This document shows, piece after piece, positions 17,092 to 24,887 of a DNA stretch of 64,000 nucleotides. The stretch comes from Streptomyces sp. TG1A-60. GTDB taxonomy: Bacteria > Actinomycetota > Actinomycetes > Streptomycetales > Streptomycetaceae. The position numbers were made by a program, and so were the translations under genes. The notes beneath the pieces were generated by a model. The model worked only from the letters and a program-made list of their open reading frames with translations. It was not told the origin of the DNA and did not search any database. The DNA lies in NCBI RefSeq assembly GCF_037201975.1, contig NZ_CP147520.1, forward strand, positions 5,766,001-5,830,000, read 5' to 3'. Numbering within the stretch: the first letter of the stretch is position 1; each line of letters opens with the position of its first letter.

Positions 17092-18333
17092 GTGGCCGGA
17101 GGCCCGGGAACCGTCACAGTCCGCTCCGCCTGGCACGACGTGCCGCGCCCGCAGGTGCGGGAGTTCGCCGCGATCGCCATGGCCGAGGCCCCCGCCCTCG
17201 CGGAGGAGATCCTTCGGGAGATCCGCCGCGAGTACCCGCACCTGCCCGTCGTCCTCGACGACTCCGGCGAGCCGATGGCCCTCATCGGTATCCGCCGTGC
17301 GATCGAGGTCTTCGTCCAGCACCTGGAGACGGCGGAGGGCCGGCCACGCGTCCCTCCCGGCGTCTTCCAGGAGTTCGGCCGCGGCGAGGGCCTGAACGGC
17401 CGCAGTCTCGACTCCCTCCAGGCGATCTACCGCCTCGGCGTACGCCTCGCCTGGCGCCGCTTCGCGGAGATCGGCCAGCGCGTGGAGATCCCGCCGCCCG
17501 CGATGTACGAACTCGTCGACGCCGGATACGAGTACCTGGACGGCCTGGTGGACCAGTCGGTGCGCGGCTACGCGGAGGCGGCGGCCCGGCAGGCGGGCGA
17601 GCGTCTGCGACTGCAACGCCGACTGACGGAACTCCTCCTCGCCGAACACCACCGGGGCGACCCGGCCGACGCGCTCAGCGAACGCGCGGCCCGGATCGGC
17701 TGGGCCCTCCCGGAGAAGGTCGCGGTCGGGGTCCTGTTGCGCCCGGCCCGTGAGGCCATGGCCCCCGCAGTCGGTCAGGGCGTCCTGCTCGACATGGAGT
17801 ACGAGCGGCCGCGCATGGTCGTCCCCGAACCGGACGCCGCCGGCCGCCCCGAACTCCTCCACCGTGCCCTGACCGGCTGGTCCGGTGCGATCGGCCCGCC
17901 GGTGCCGCTGGCCGACGCGGCGAAGTCGCTGCGCTGGGCGGAGGCCGCGGTGCGCCTGATGGAACGCCGGCTGCTCCCCGGCGGCGAGGTCCTGTACTGC
18001 ACCGAGCACACCGAGGCCCTCGTCCTCCTCCAGCCCGAGGAGCTGATCGACGACCTCGCCCTGCGCTGCCTCGCCCCGCTGGCCCACTGCGGCCCCACCC
18101 ACGGCCGCCGTCTCGCCGAGACCCTGCTCGCCTGGCTGGAGACCCGTGGCGGTGCCCCCGAGATCGCCAGCCGGCTCGGTGTGCACCCGCAAACCGTCCG
18201 GTACCGCCTCCGCCAGATCCGCGAACTCTGGGGCGGCGAGATCGACGATCCCGACCGCCGCTTCGAACTGGAGCTGGTCCTGCGCGCGCAGCGACTGCGA
18301 GGGGAGCTGGGAGACCCGCGCGGCAGACGCTGA
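17092..18333 (+). CDS. PucR/CdaR-type helix-turn-helix regulator
   Basis: 413 residues with a C-terminal PucR-type helix-turn-helix (APEIASRLGVHPQTVRYRLRQIREL at about 355-380) preceded by a GGDEF-like degenerate central domain. The N-terminal half (AIAMAEAPALAEEILREIRR; LDGLVDQSVRGYAEAAARQ) is helical. Family members usually control a nearby catabolic or biosynthetic gene in response to metabolites, but no obvious target adjoins. GTG at 17092 lies three bases after the DUF2613 stop. Confidence 0.85.
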   Translation: MAGGPGTVTVRSAWHDVPRPQVREFAAIAMAEAPALAEEILREIRREYPHLPVVLDDSGEPMALIGIRRAIEVFVQHLETAEGRPRVPPGVFQEFGRGEGLNGRSLDSLQAIYRLGVRLAWRRFAEIGQRVEIPPPAMYELVDAGYEYLDGLVDQSVRGYAEAAARQAGERLRLQRRLTELLLAEHHRGDPADALSERAARIGWALPEKVAVGVLLRPAREAMAPAVGQGVLLDMEYERPRMVVPEPDAAGRPELLHRALTGWSGAIGPPVPLADAAKSLRWAEAAVRLMERRLLPGGEVLYCTEHTEALVLLQPEELIDDLALRCLAPLAHCGPTHGRRLAETLLAWLETRGGAPEIASRLGVHPQTVRYRLRQIRELWGGEIDDPDRRFELELVLRAQRLRGELGDPRGRR

Positions 18334-18423
18334 AGGGCGCGCCCCGCGCGACAGACGCCGAGGTGTCCGGTGTCACGCGGGCCCGGCCCGGCAGGAGCCC
18401 GCCCCGCGCGACAGGCACGGAGG
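18315..18423. repeat. Three short direct repeats at and after the PucR gene end
   Basis: A CCCGCGCGRCAG core occurs at about 18315, 18343 and 18403; the second and third copies share GCCCCGCGCGACAG exactly, 60 bases apart. The first copy encodes the C-terminal PRGRR of the regulator. It looks like local duplication of the 3' end. No function is evident. Confidence 0.5.
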
Positions 18424-18714
18424 CTCCAGGACGGGCCTCGGCCTGACGGATGAACCCGCCGAGCGTCCGCGGCGCCGAGAGGCCCCCGCCCGGGGCGGCC
18501 GTCGCTCCCACCGTCCGCGCTGCCCACCCCGCTCCCCCGAGCCCCTCACTCCGCGGAGGGGCACCGCCCGCCCACCGGCTACGGGAACGCCGGAGGTTCC
18601 CGGCCATTGCCCGGTCATGGGCACTATGACTAGCCTGTGTTCGTTATGCCGATCGACCGTTGAAATTTCGAACACCCACCGCAGACACCGCAGACACAAG
18701 GGAGGGGGCCGACC
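18334..18714. other. Intergenic region upstream of the IclR gene
   Basis: No gene is seen. The left part holds the short direct repeats described separately. The right part is less GC-rich and carries the GTTCG...CGAAC candidate operator at 18639-18673, directly before the IclR start. The IclR promoter should lie here. Confidence 0.6.
18639..18673. promoter_or_regulatory. Candidate IclR operator GTTCG-N25-CGAAC
   Basis: GTTCGTTAT at 18639-18647 and ATTTCGAAC at 18665-18673 form an inverted pair spanning 35 bases, about 40 bases before the IclR GTG. Exactly the same geometry occurs before the GH51 gene at 24791-24825. IclR proteins often repress their own gene through such sites. The assignment is inferred from sequence alone. 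Confidence 0.5.
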
Positions 18715-19488
18715 GTGGGACGCCTAGTACCTGCCGTGACCCGGGCGCTCGACATATTGGAGCTCTTCCTGGACGGGGACGGCACACTCTCCGCCCCCGA
18801 CATCGTGCGCAAGCTCCAGCTGCCGCGCACCACGGTGCACGAGCTGGTCACCACGCTCGCCGCCCGGGGGTACATCGTCCCGGTGCAGGGGCAGCCGGGC
18901 CGCTACCGCCTCGGGGTCCGCCCGTACCAGCTCGGCAGTCGCTACGCCGAGCAGCTGGACCTGGCCGCCGAGGGCCTGCAGGTCGCCCGGTCCGTCGCCG
19001 AGACCTGCGACGAGACGGTGCACGTGGCGATCCTGGAGTACACGGACGTCATCTATATCGCCAAGGTGGACTCCACTCACGCCGTGCGCATGGTCTCCGC
19101 CGCGGGCCGCCGCCTCCCGGCGCACTGCACCTCCGTCGGCAAGATGCTCCTCGCCTCCCTTCCCGAGGTCGAGCTGAGCGCCCGGATCCCGGACGACGCC
19201 GACCTGCTCGCCATGACCCCCAACAGCATCACCGACCCGGCCGCCCTGCGCGAGGCCCTGGCCCGGATCCGTGAGCGGGGTCTCGCCGTGGAGAACCGCG
19301 AGTCCAACCCGGACGTCTCCTGCGTCGCCGCCCCGGTCCGCGACCGTACGGGCAGGGTCGTCGCGGCGCTCTCCATCTCCGTCCCCATGATCCGCTGGAG
19401 CGACGAGCGCCGCGTCGAGCTGGAGCAGCTCGCCGTCAAGGGTGCCGCGGAGCTGTCCGAGCGCCTCGGCCACCGGAGCGTGGCATGA
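18715..19488 (+). CDS. IclR family transcriptional regulator
   Basis: 257 residues. The N-terminal winged helix-turn-helix (AVTRALDILELFL...SAPDIVRKLQLPRTTVHELVTTL) and the C-terminal IclR effector domain (PAHCTSVGKMLLASLP; VSCVAAPVRDRTGRVVAALSIS) are both complete. The family senses small carbon-source metabolites. It overlaps the SMP-30 lactonase gene by ATGA, so it is likely to govern sugar-acid or sugar oxidation. The GTG start is followed immediately by conserved sequence. A candidate operator lies just upstream. Confidence 0.9.
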   Translation: MGRLVPAVTRALDILELFLDGDGTLSAPDIVRKLQLPRTTVHELVTTLAARGYIVPVQGQPGRYRLGVRPYQLGSRYAEQLDLAAEGLQVARSVAETCDETVHVAILEYTDVIYIAKVDSTHAVRMVSAAGRRLPAHCTSVGKMLLASLPEVELSARIPDDADLLAMTPNSITDPAALREALARIRERGLAVENRESNPDVSCVAAPVRDRTGRVVAALSISVPMIRWSDERRVELEQLAVKGAAELSERLGHRSVA

Positions 19489-20351
19489 GCGCGTACACGG
19501 ACTTCGAGATCGCCGTACGGGAGTACGCGACCCTCGGCGAGGGCCCCACCTGGGACGCCGACGCCCAGCGGCTGATCTGGATCGACATCCTCGGCTCCCG
19601 GGTCCACACGTACGACCCGGCGTCCGGCCGCCGCACGGTCCTCGTCACCGAACAGCACGTCGGCGCCGCCAAGCCCCGCGTGGGCGGCGGCCTCGTCCTC
19701 AACCTGCGGGACGGCGTCGGGCTGCACGACCCCGACGGCGGTTTCCGCTGGCTGCACCACGAGCCGGTCCCCGGCCGCCGCGCCAACGACGCGGCCGTCG
19801 CCCCCGACGGCTCCCTCTTCGCGGGCACCATGCGCTACGACGAGGCGCCGGGCGGCGGCACCCTGGCCCGCTTCACCGCCGGCGGCCTCGCACGGACCGT
19901 CCTCGACGACGTCGCCGTCAGCAACGGCACCGGCTGGAGCCCGGACGGACGGCTGATGTACTACATCGACTCGCCGACCCGCCGGATCGACGTCTTCGAC
20001 CACGCGGAGACAGAGGGTGGCCGGTTCCCCGCGGACCGGCGGCCGTTCGTGACCGTCGAGGACGGCGCCGGTTTCCCCGACGGCCTCACCGTCGACGCCG
20101 AGGGCTGTGTCTGGGTCGCCCTGTGGGAGGGCGGCGCCGTCCGCCGCTACACCCCGTCCGGCGAGCTGGACCGGGTGATCAGTCTCCCCACGCCCCGCCC
20201 CACGGCCTGCGCCTTCGGCGGCGCCGACCTCACCGACCTGTACATCACCACCGCCCGCACGGGCACAGAGACCCCGCATCCGCTGTCGGGTTCCCTGCTG
20301 GTGGTGCGGGGCGCGGGCAAGGGCTTGCCACAGCCGGCGTTCGCGGGCTGA
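19485..20351 (+). CDS. SMP-30/gluconolactonase family protein
   Basis: 288-residue six-bladed beta-propeller of the SMP-30/LRE family, which hydrolyses sugar lactones in a metal-dependent way. Family residues are seen: the metal Glu in LGEGPTWD near the start, NDAAVAPDGSLFAGT, SNGTGWSPDG with the Asn metal ligand, and DGLTVDAEGCVWVALW with the Asp ligand. It is coupled to the IclR gene by a four-base overlap. In a non-phosphorylative pathway it would open the aldonolactone made by a sugar dehydrogenase; the best partner in this window is the dehydrogenase/dehydratase pair at 35.4-37.6 kb (inference). Confidence 0.9.
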   Translation: MSAYTDFEIAVREYATLGEGPTWDADAQRLIWIDILGSRVHTYDPASGRRTVLVTEQHVGAAKPRVGGGLVLNLRDGVGLHDPDGGFRWLHHEPVPGRRANDAAVAPDGSLFAGTMRYDEAPGGGTLARFTAGGLARTVLDDVAVSNGTGWSPDGRLMYYIDSPTRRIDVFDHAETEGGRFPADRRPFVTVEDGAGFPDGLTVDAEGCVWVALWEGGAVRRYTPSGELDRVISLPTPRPTACAFGGADLTDLYITTARTGTETPHPLSGSLLVVRGAGKGLPQPAFAG

Positions 20352-20536
20352 GCCCCCGGGCCACAGCTCACGTCGGTCCGCCGCGGCGGTCGATCGCCGA
20401 GCCCGCCGCTCACCTTGTCTCCGCCGCGGCGACGCGCGACCACGACGGCGCTGTCCGGCGGTGCCGGGCGGGGCGCATGACTCTCGGCCGCCCCCTCGGC
20501 CGTCCCCCTCGGCCACGCGCGGCGGCCGAGCGGCGG

Positions 20537-21988
20537 TCAGATCCCGGCGGCCTTCCGCTCCTCCGCTGTCAGAGGTGCCCCCTCCAGTCTCGGCCGGAGG
20601 GGGCCGACGGCCGCCGCGAGCAGGACGCCCGGGGTGAGCAGCGCCGCAGGGCCGCGCTCCAGGGAGGTCACGTCGGTCAGGCGGCGGGCGATGCGGCCGT
20701 TGCCGGTGGCGGTGCGGAGCAACCGGTCGACGTACGCGGCCACCACCCGGTCGCGCAGGGCGGGGCCGGTCTCCGTCGCCCCCTCGTAGAACACGTCCTG
20801 ACCGGTGGCGAGGTCCCAGGCCACGCCCACCGGACGGGCCAGCGCCTTCTGGATCCGCCGGGCCAGACCCGGAGTGCCCCATCCCTGACGCCGGATCACC
20901 TCCCGGAGCACGAGGGCGCTTTGGGCGGCGATCGCCATGCCGTGCCCGTAGACCGGGTTGTACACGGCGAGCGCGTCGCCGACGACGGTGAAGTTCTCCG
21001 GCCAGCGGGACATCCGCTCGTAGAACCAGCGGCGGTTGGCGGTGGACCGGGTGAACGCCACGTCGCCCAACGGCTCGGCGGCGGCGAGCAGTTCACCGAT
21101 CACCGGGTGCCGCAGCTCCTCCCGGGCGAACCGAACGAAGTCGTCGTTGTCGGGGGAGGGCTCGCCGCCTCGCGTCCCGGACAGCATGACGATCCACTGT
21201 CCGTCCTCGATGGGCACCAGGAACGCCGAACGGCCGGGCCCGGGCTGCCGCGAGTCGGCCTGCACGGCGACGACCGGGAAGCCCCGCCGGGCCCCCTCGG
21301 GCGCCCGGTGGACCCGGCTGGCGTACGCGAGACCGGAGTCGATCTCCCGCTTCTCCGGTTCGGGCAGCCCGAGTTCCGCGAGCCACCGGGGCGCACGGGA
21401 GGAACGGCCGGTGGCGTCGACGACGAGACCGGCGTCCAGCGTGTGCTCGGTGCCGTCGTCGTGGCGGACCCGGACCCCGGTCACGGCGGTCCCGGTGCCG
21501 ACGAGCCCCAGCACCTCGGTGCACTCCAGCAGCTCCACCCGGTCGTCGGCCAGGACCGCCGTACGGACGGTCGCGTCCAGCAGGTCCCGACTGGCCAGGA
21601 GGTTGTGGTGGGACACGGGCCAGCGCCGGTACCAGCCCTGGGGCGACAGGACCACCATGTCCGTGGTGACCGCCTGGCGGTGCGCCCCGGCCGTCAGCAG
21701 CCGCTCGGTGGTGCCCGGCAGCAGCTCCTCCACCGCCCGGGCCCCGCCGGACCACAGCATGTGGGCGTGACGGGCCTGCGGCAGACCACGGCGCGGACCG
21801 GGCCGCTCGGGCAGCGTGTCCCGCTCGACGACGGTGATCCGGTCCGCGAGACCGGCCAGGGCACGGGCCGCGAGCATGCCGGCGAGGGAACCGCCGAGCA
21901 CGACGGCGGTCCGGCCGGCCCGGCCCGGCCGTAACGACCGGGGGGAGGGCCGGCCGGAGGTGGGGCGTTCACTCATGTGCGGGGACAC
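20537..21988 (-). CDS. FAD-dependent oxidoreductase (monooxygenase-like)
   Basis: 483 residues with a Rossmann FAD-binding start (AVVLGGSLAGMLAARAL), VVDATGRSSRAP, and the second FAD motif VVGDALAVYNPVYGHGM. This is the PHBH/geranylgeranyl reductase-like flavoprotein fold. No halogenase WxWxIP motif is visible. Start is GTG at 21988 or ATG at 21976; both overlap the end of the DUF6545 gene, so it is the last gene of the XRE operon. Substrate unknown. Such flavoproteins are common next to DUF6545/ImmA-type genes in streptomycetes, which hints at a signalling or small-molecule modifying role (inference). Confidence 0.85.
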   Translation of the reverse strand: MSPHMSERPTSGRPSPRSLRPGRAGRTAVVLGGSLAGMLAARALAGLADRITVVERDTLPERPGPRRGLPQARHAHMLWSGGARAVEELLPGTTERLLTAGAHRQAVTTDMVVLSPQGWYRRWPVSHHNLLASRDLLDATVRTAVLADDRVELLECTEVLGLVGTGTAVTGVRVRHDDGTEHTLDAGLVVDATGRSSRAPRWLAELGLPEPEKREIDSGLAYASRVHRAPEGARRGFPVVAVQADSRQPGPGRSAFLVPIEDGQWIVMLSGTRGGEPSPDNDDFVRFAREELRHPVIGELLAAAEPLGDVAFTRSTANRRWFYERMSRWPENFTVVGDALAVYNPVYGHGMAIAAQSALVLREVIRRQGWGTPGLARRIQKALARPVGVAWDLATGQDVFYEGATETGPALRDRVVAAYVDRLLRTATGNGRIARRLTDVTSLERGPAALLTPGVLLAAAVGPLRPRLEGAPLTAEERKAAGI

Positions 21989-23306
21989 CGCTCTCTGTTG
22001 GGGAGGCGACCGCGAGGGCGCGGACCGCTTCGATCTCGACGGGCTGGCGAAGCACCAGGGACACGGCTTCGATGTCCTGGAGCAGGTCCAGGGGGACTCT
22101 GGAAACCGCCAACTCGGGGAAGGCCGAACGGTCCGGGGAGGCCGAACGGTCCGGGAAGACGAGGGGCCCGGCCGTGAGCCTGGCCGGTGTCCCGCTGTCG
22201 GGCGACCGCTGCCGCGCGGCCACCGCGTCCTGGATCATGACGGCGGCGGCGAGGACCTTCGCGCGGCCGGGCTCGTGGCCGAGGCCCAGGGCGGCGTCGT
22301 ACGCGCGGCGGCGCAGGTCCTCGTCGAGGTGGCGGGTCAGCCGGAGCAGGGCGTCGCGGATGAAGGTCTCGCGGCGGGTGAGGCGCAGTTCCGGGGTGGC
22401 GCGCAGCGCGAACGGGACCCGGGAGTCGTCGACGGCCCGGGTCAGCCGGTACAGGGGCCGCAGCCGCAGGTGGCTCCTCCGCACCCGCCAGCGGTCGTGC
22501 AGGTACTGGCCGCCGTGCGGCAGGATGAAGCCGACCGCGATGAAGATGGCCGCCACGGCCACGACGGGCGGCGCCACATGGGTGCTCAGCCAGTCCAGGT
22601 CGCGCCCCGTCCAGCGGGCGACCACCGCCGTGAGTTTCGCGGCGTCGAACACCAGGTTGAGCGCGCAGCCGATGCTCAGCGCCCGCAGACCGCCGCGCAG
22701 CCACAGGTCGAGGCCGTCCGCGCGGACCCAGTTGCGGATCAGCCGGTAGGTGACCAGACAGGCCGCCGTGTGAGCGACGAGGTAGAGCAGGATCTCCTCG
22801 CGCATGAAGGGCGTGGTGGCGTAGTACGTGTCCAGGTCGCGCAGCCGCTCGCGGGGGACGTCCGCCAGCGCGAACAGCACCCACAGGACGACGATCACCG
22901 CCGCGTACACGGTGACGACCCGGCGCATGGTCCGGCGGGTCGCCGGCGAGCGGTCGGCCGGGCCGTCGCGCCAGGCGACGATCAGCAGCAGACACGACGC
23001 GCAGAACGCGGTGATCAGGGAGTACACCCAGGGTGCGGCGACGTTCGGCACGCCCACGACCCGGTTGGTCCACGCGATGACCGACGGCACCGCGAAGACG
23101 AACACGGCGCAGGCGAGGAGCAGCAGCCCGCCGACCGCCCGCAGCAGCGTGTCCCGCCACAGCTTCACGATGCTCGGCAGTTTGATCACCAGGGCGGCGG
23201 TCAGCACGGCCGACGGGATCCAGAACGAGATGTACAGGTCGCCGAAGAAGTCGGCGGGACTCACGGCCCCGGTCGTCGTCGCGGGCACGGCCGTCGTCCC
23301 CCTCAT
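21969..23306 (-). CDS. MAB_1171c-like (DUF6545) membrane protein
   Basis: 445 residues from ATG at 23306 (GTG at 23264 is possible). The N-terminal 250 residues hold about seven membrane helices, starting FGDLYISFWIPSAVLTAALVI and including LLRAVGGLLLLACAVFVFAV. The C-terminal cytoplasmic part (YLHDRWRVRRSHLRLRPLYRLTRAV...) fits the DUF6545 domain named from MAB_1171c putative transporters. It sits between an ImmA-like peptidase and a flavoprotein with overlapping ends. Transport has not been shown for the family as far as I know; a membrane receptor is equally possible. Confidence 0.8.
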   Translation of the reverse strand: MRGTTAVPATTTGAVSPADFFGDLYISFWIPSAVLTAALVIKLPSIVKLWRDTLLRAVGGLLLLACAVFVFAVPSVIAWTNRVVGVPNVAAPWVYSLITAFCASCLLLIVAWRDGPADRSPATRRTMRRVVTVYAAVIVVLWVLFALADVPRERLRDLDTYYATTPFMREEILLYLVAHTAACLVTYRLIRNWVRADGLDLWLRGGLRALSIGCALNLVFDAAKLTAVVARWTGRDLDWLSTHVAPPVVAVAAIFIAVGFILPHGGQYLHDRWRVRRSHLRLRPLYRLTRAVDDSRVPFALRATPELRLTRRETFIRDALLRLTRHLDEDLRRRAYDAALGLGHEPGRAKVLAAAVMIQDAVAARQRSPDSGTPARLTAGPLVFPDRSASPDRSAFPELAVSRVPLDLLQDIEAVSLVLRQPVEIEAVRALAVASPTESGVPAHE

Positions 23307-24021
23307 CCCCGAGCCTGCGATAGCCCAGGGACGCCTGGATGGCCTGCCCGACGGGGCCGGCCGGATCGGCCGGCCCGCCCTGCCCGGTGTCCACCCAGGA
23401 ACGGAAGGCGGTGGCGAGCCGGTGGCCGAAGTCCTCGGCCTCCTGCTCGTCCGACTCGTGCGAGCCGTTGCGGGCCGCGATGGGCGTCCCGCCCTGCCCG
23501 AGCGCGGCCGACAGCTCGGGGGAGAGCGGCGGGAGCCCGGTCGCGGGCCCGCCCGGTTCACCGGACAGTGCGAGCGCGGCGGCGTCCGCGCCCGGCACCC
23601 GGTGATGACAGTGCCCGGCGTGCATGTGCCACAACTCATGGCCCAGGATGACCAGTTGCTGCACCGTCTCGGCACGCTCCTCGACGATCACCAGGTCGAA
23701 GTCCGGGAACTCCATCCACAGCCCGGTGACCCCGATCCCGTCCGGGAACCGCTCGAACCACAGCTTCACCGGCCGCCCGCCCCGCCGGGCGCTCATCTCC
23801 GCGCACAGCGCCGCGCCCAACTCCCTTACGCCGACGGGCGCGTCGAACCTTCCCCGCACCGCTTTGCTCAGCCCGGCGGCCAGCTCACGCATCTCGGCGG
23901 TGGACCGGGAGGGCAGCAGCGCGGCACGGGCCCGGCCGGCGGCCCGCCGCAGACCCGCGATCCCCGTGACCCGGGCAACCCGCCCGGCGCGGCGGTCCCT
24001 CGCGCCCTCGCCACCGCTCAT
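23303..24021 (-). CDS. ImmA/IrrE-like metallopeptidase; no in-frame stop, probable one-base shift near its end
   Basis: About 239 residues. A zinc peptidase motif HELWH lies at residues 128-132 with more His just after (HAGHCHH), as in ImmA/IrrE (M78-like) peptidases, which often cleave the repressor encoded next door. ATG at 24021 overlaps the XRE stop (TGATG). The frame runs on without a stop to 21973 through the whole downstream membrane-protein gene. If one G is added to the GGGG run at about 23306-23309, a TGA at 23303-23305 ends the gene and overlaps the next ATG as ATGA. So an indel or base-calling error is likely; the 683-residue fusion is not. Confidence 0.7.
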
Positions 24022-24644
24022 CACCGGGCCTCCTCCACGTCGTCGACGTCGAGCAACCCTTCGAGCATGACGGCGAGGGCCTCCTGCTTGCGGCGGGTCA
24101 GCCGATGGCCGCGCAGCGCGAGCGTGACGACCCCGTGCCGGGTGGCGAACTCGAGCAGCGGCCCGTCGTCCGCGTCGCGCGCCTCGTACTCAAGTGCCGC
24201 CAGAACGCGCCCGAGTTCCCGGTTCAGGACGGTGGCGGCCGGGTCGGTGAAGAACCGGACACCCTCCTCGATCCCGAAGAATTCGGCGAGTCGGGTCAGG
24301 TCGGGCACGTTCGGCATCTTCCTGCCGAGCAGCAGCTGCCGGGCCCACTCGGGGCTGATCGCGAGCCGCGCCGCGACCTCCTTGCCGACCTCGCCGGCCC
24401 GCTTCCCGCTCCGCGCGACATACGCCTCGTGCAGCGCCCGTACCCGCCCGCGCACCCGGTCGTCGACCCGGTCGGCCGGCGGTTCGACCCCGTCGAGCAG
24501 CGCCCGCACCTCGTCCTCGCCGAGGGCGGTGCGTTCCGCCAACGCTCGTACGCCGAGGAGCCGGTCCCGGTCGGCACCGGTCCCGGCGATGCGGGCGTCG
24601 AGTCGTGTCAGGGTCTCGGCGAGGGTGTCGGGCAGCACGGGCAC
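24021..24644 (-). CDS. XRE-like helix-turn-helix regulator
   Basis: 207 residues. A helix-turn-helix lies at about residues 85-130 (VGKEVAARLAISPEWARQLLLGRKMPN...DLTRLAEFFGI), and the C-terminal region is helical. It is the first gene of a four-gene unit followed by a metallopeptidase, a membrane protein and a flavoprotein. By analogy with ImmR/ImmA pairs the peptidase may relieve repression by cleaving this regulator (inference). It is transcribed away from the GH51 gene, with the intergenic promoter region between. Confidence 0.8.
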   Translation of the reverse strand: MPVLPDTLAETLTRLDARIAGTGADRDRLLGVRALAERTALGEDEVRALLDGVEPPADRVDDRVRGRVRALHEAYVARSGKRAGEVGKEVAARLAISPEWARQLLLGRKMPNVPDLTRLAEFFGIEEGVRFFTDPAATVLNRELGRVLAALEYEARDADDGPLLEFATRHGVVTLALRGHRLTRRKQEALAVMLEGLLDVDDVEEAR

Positions 24645-24790
24645 GCGCCGACCCTACGTGGCCGGGAGCGCCCGCACCACGGGAATCCAACGATCGTTGA
24701 ATTCCGGAGAACGATCCTTGCGGGCCGTCTTCGGATGTGGGACGCCACACGGGCCCCATTGACGGACAGGTGCGACGACCTTAGCGTCCT

Positions 24791-24825
24791 GTTCGAGTAT
24801 GCGAGCGGTGTCCGGTATCTCGAAC
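24791..24825. promoter_or_regulatory. Candidate IclR operator upstream of the GH51 gene
   Basis: GTTCGAGTA at 24791-24799 and ATCTCGAAC at 24817-24825 form an inverted pair with the same 35-base span as the site before the IclR gene. It lies about 60 bases before the arabinofuranosidase start. Shared geometry at two sugar loci argues for one regulator. Confidence 0.5.
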
Positions 24826-24887
24826 GACCGCTGCCGCAGAAGCCCGGCACCCCGAGCACCGGCCTCCCGAACACGCGAAAGGGCCCC

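Noticed and set aside
18315..18423. Insertion-sequence ends or attachment site
   Set aside because: Repeats are short, direct and tandem-like, with no transposase, integrase or tRNA nearby.
20537..21988. Flavin-dependent halogenase / biosynthetic gene cluster
   Set aside because: No WxWxIP halogenase motif and no NRPS, PKS or terpene genes around it; the condensation-like protein at 7.6-9.1 kb is in a glycan operon.
21973..24024. 683-codon open frame covering peptidase and membrane-protein region
   Set aside because: Only the first 240 codons or so show peptidase character. The rest is antiphase to the well-supported DUF6545 gene, so a fusion protein is unlikely.
23303..24644. Classic type II toxin-antitoxin locus
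   Set aside because: The peptidase/XRE pair fits ImmA/ImmR-type regulation better, and the operon continues with a membrane protein and a flavoprotein.
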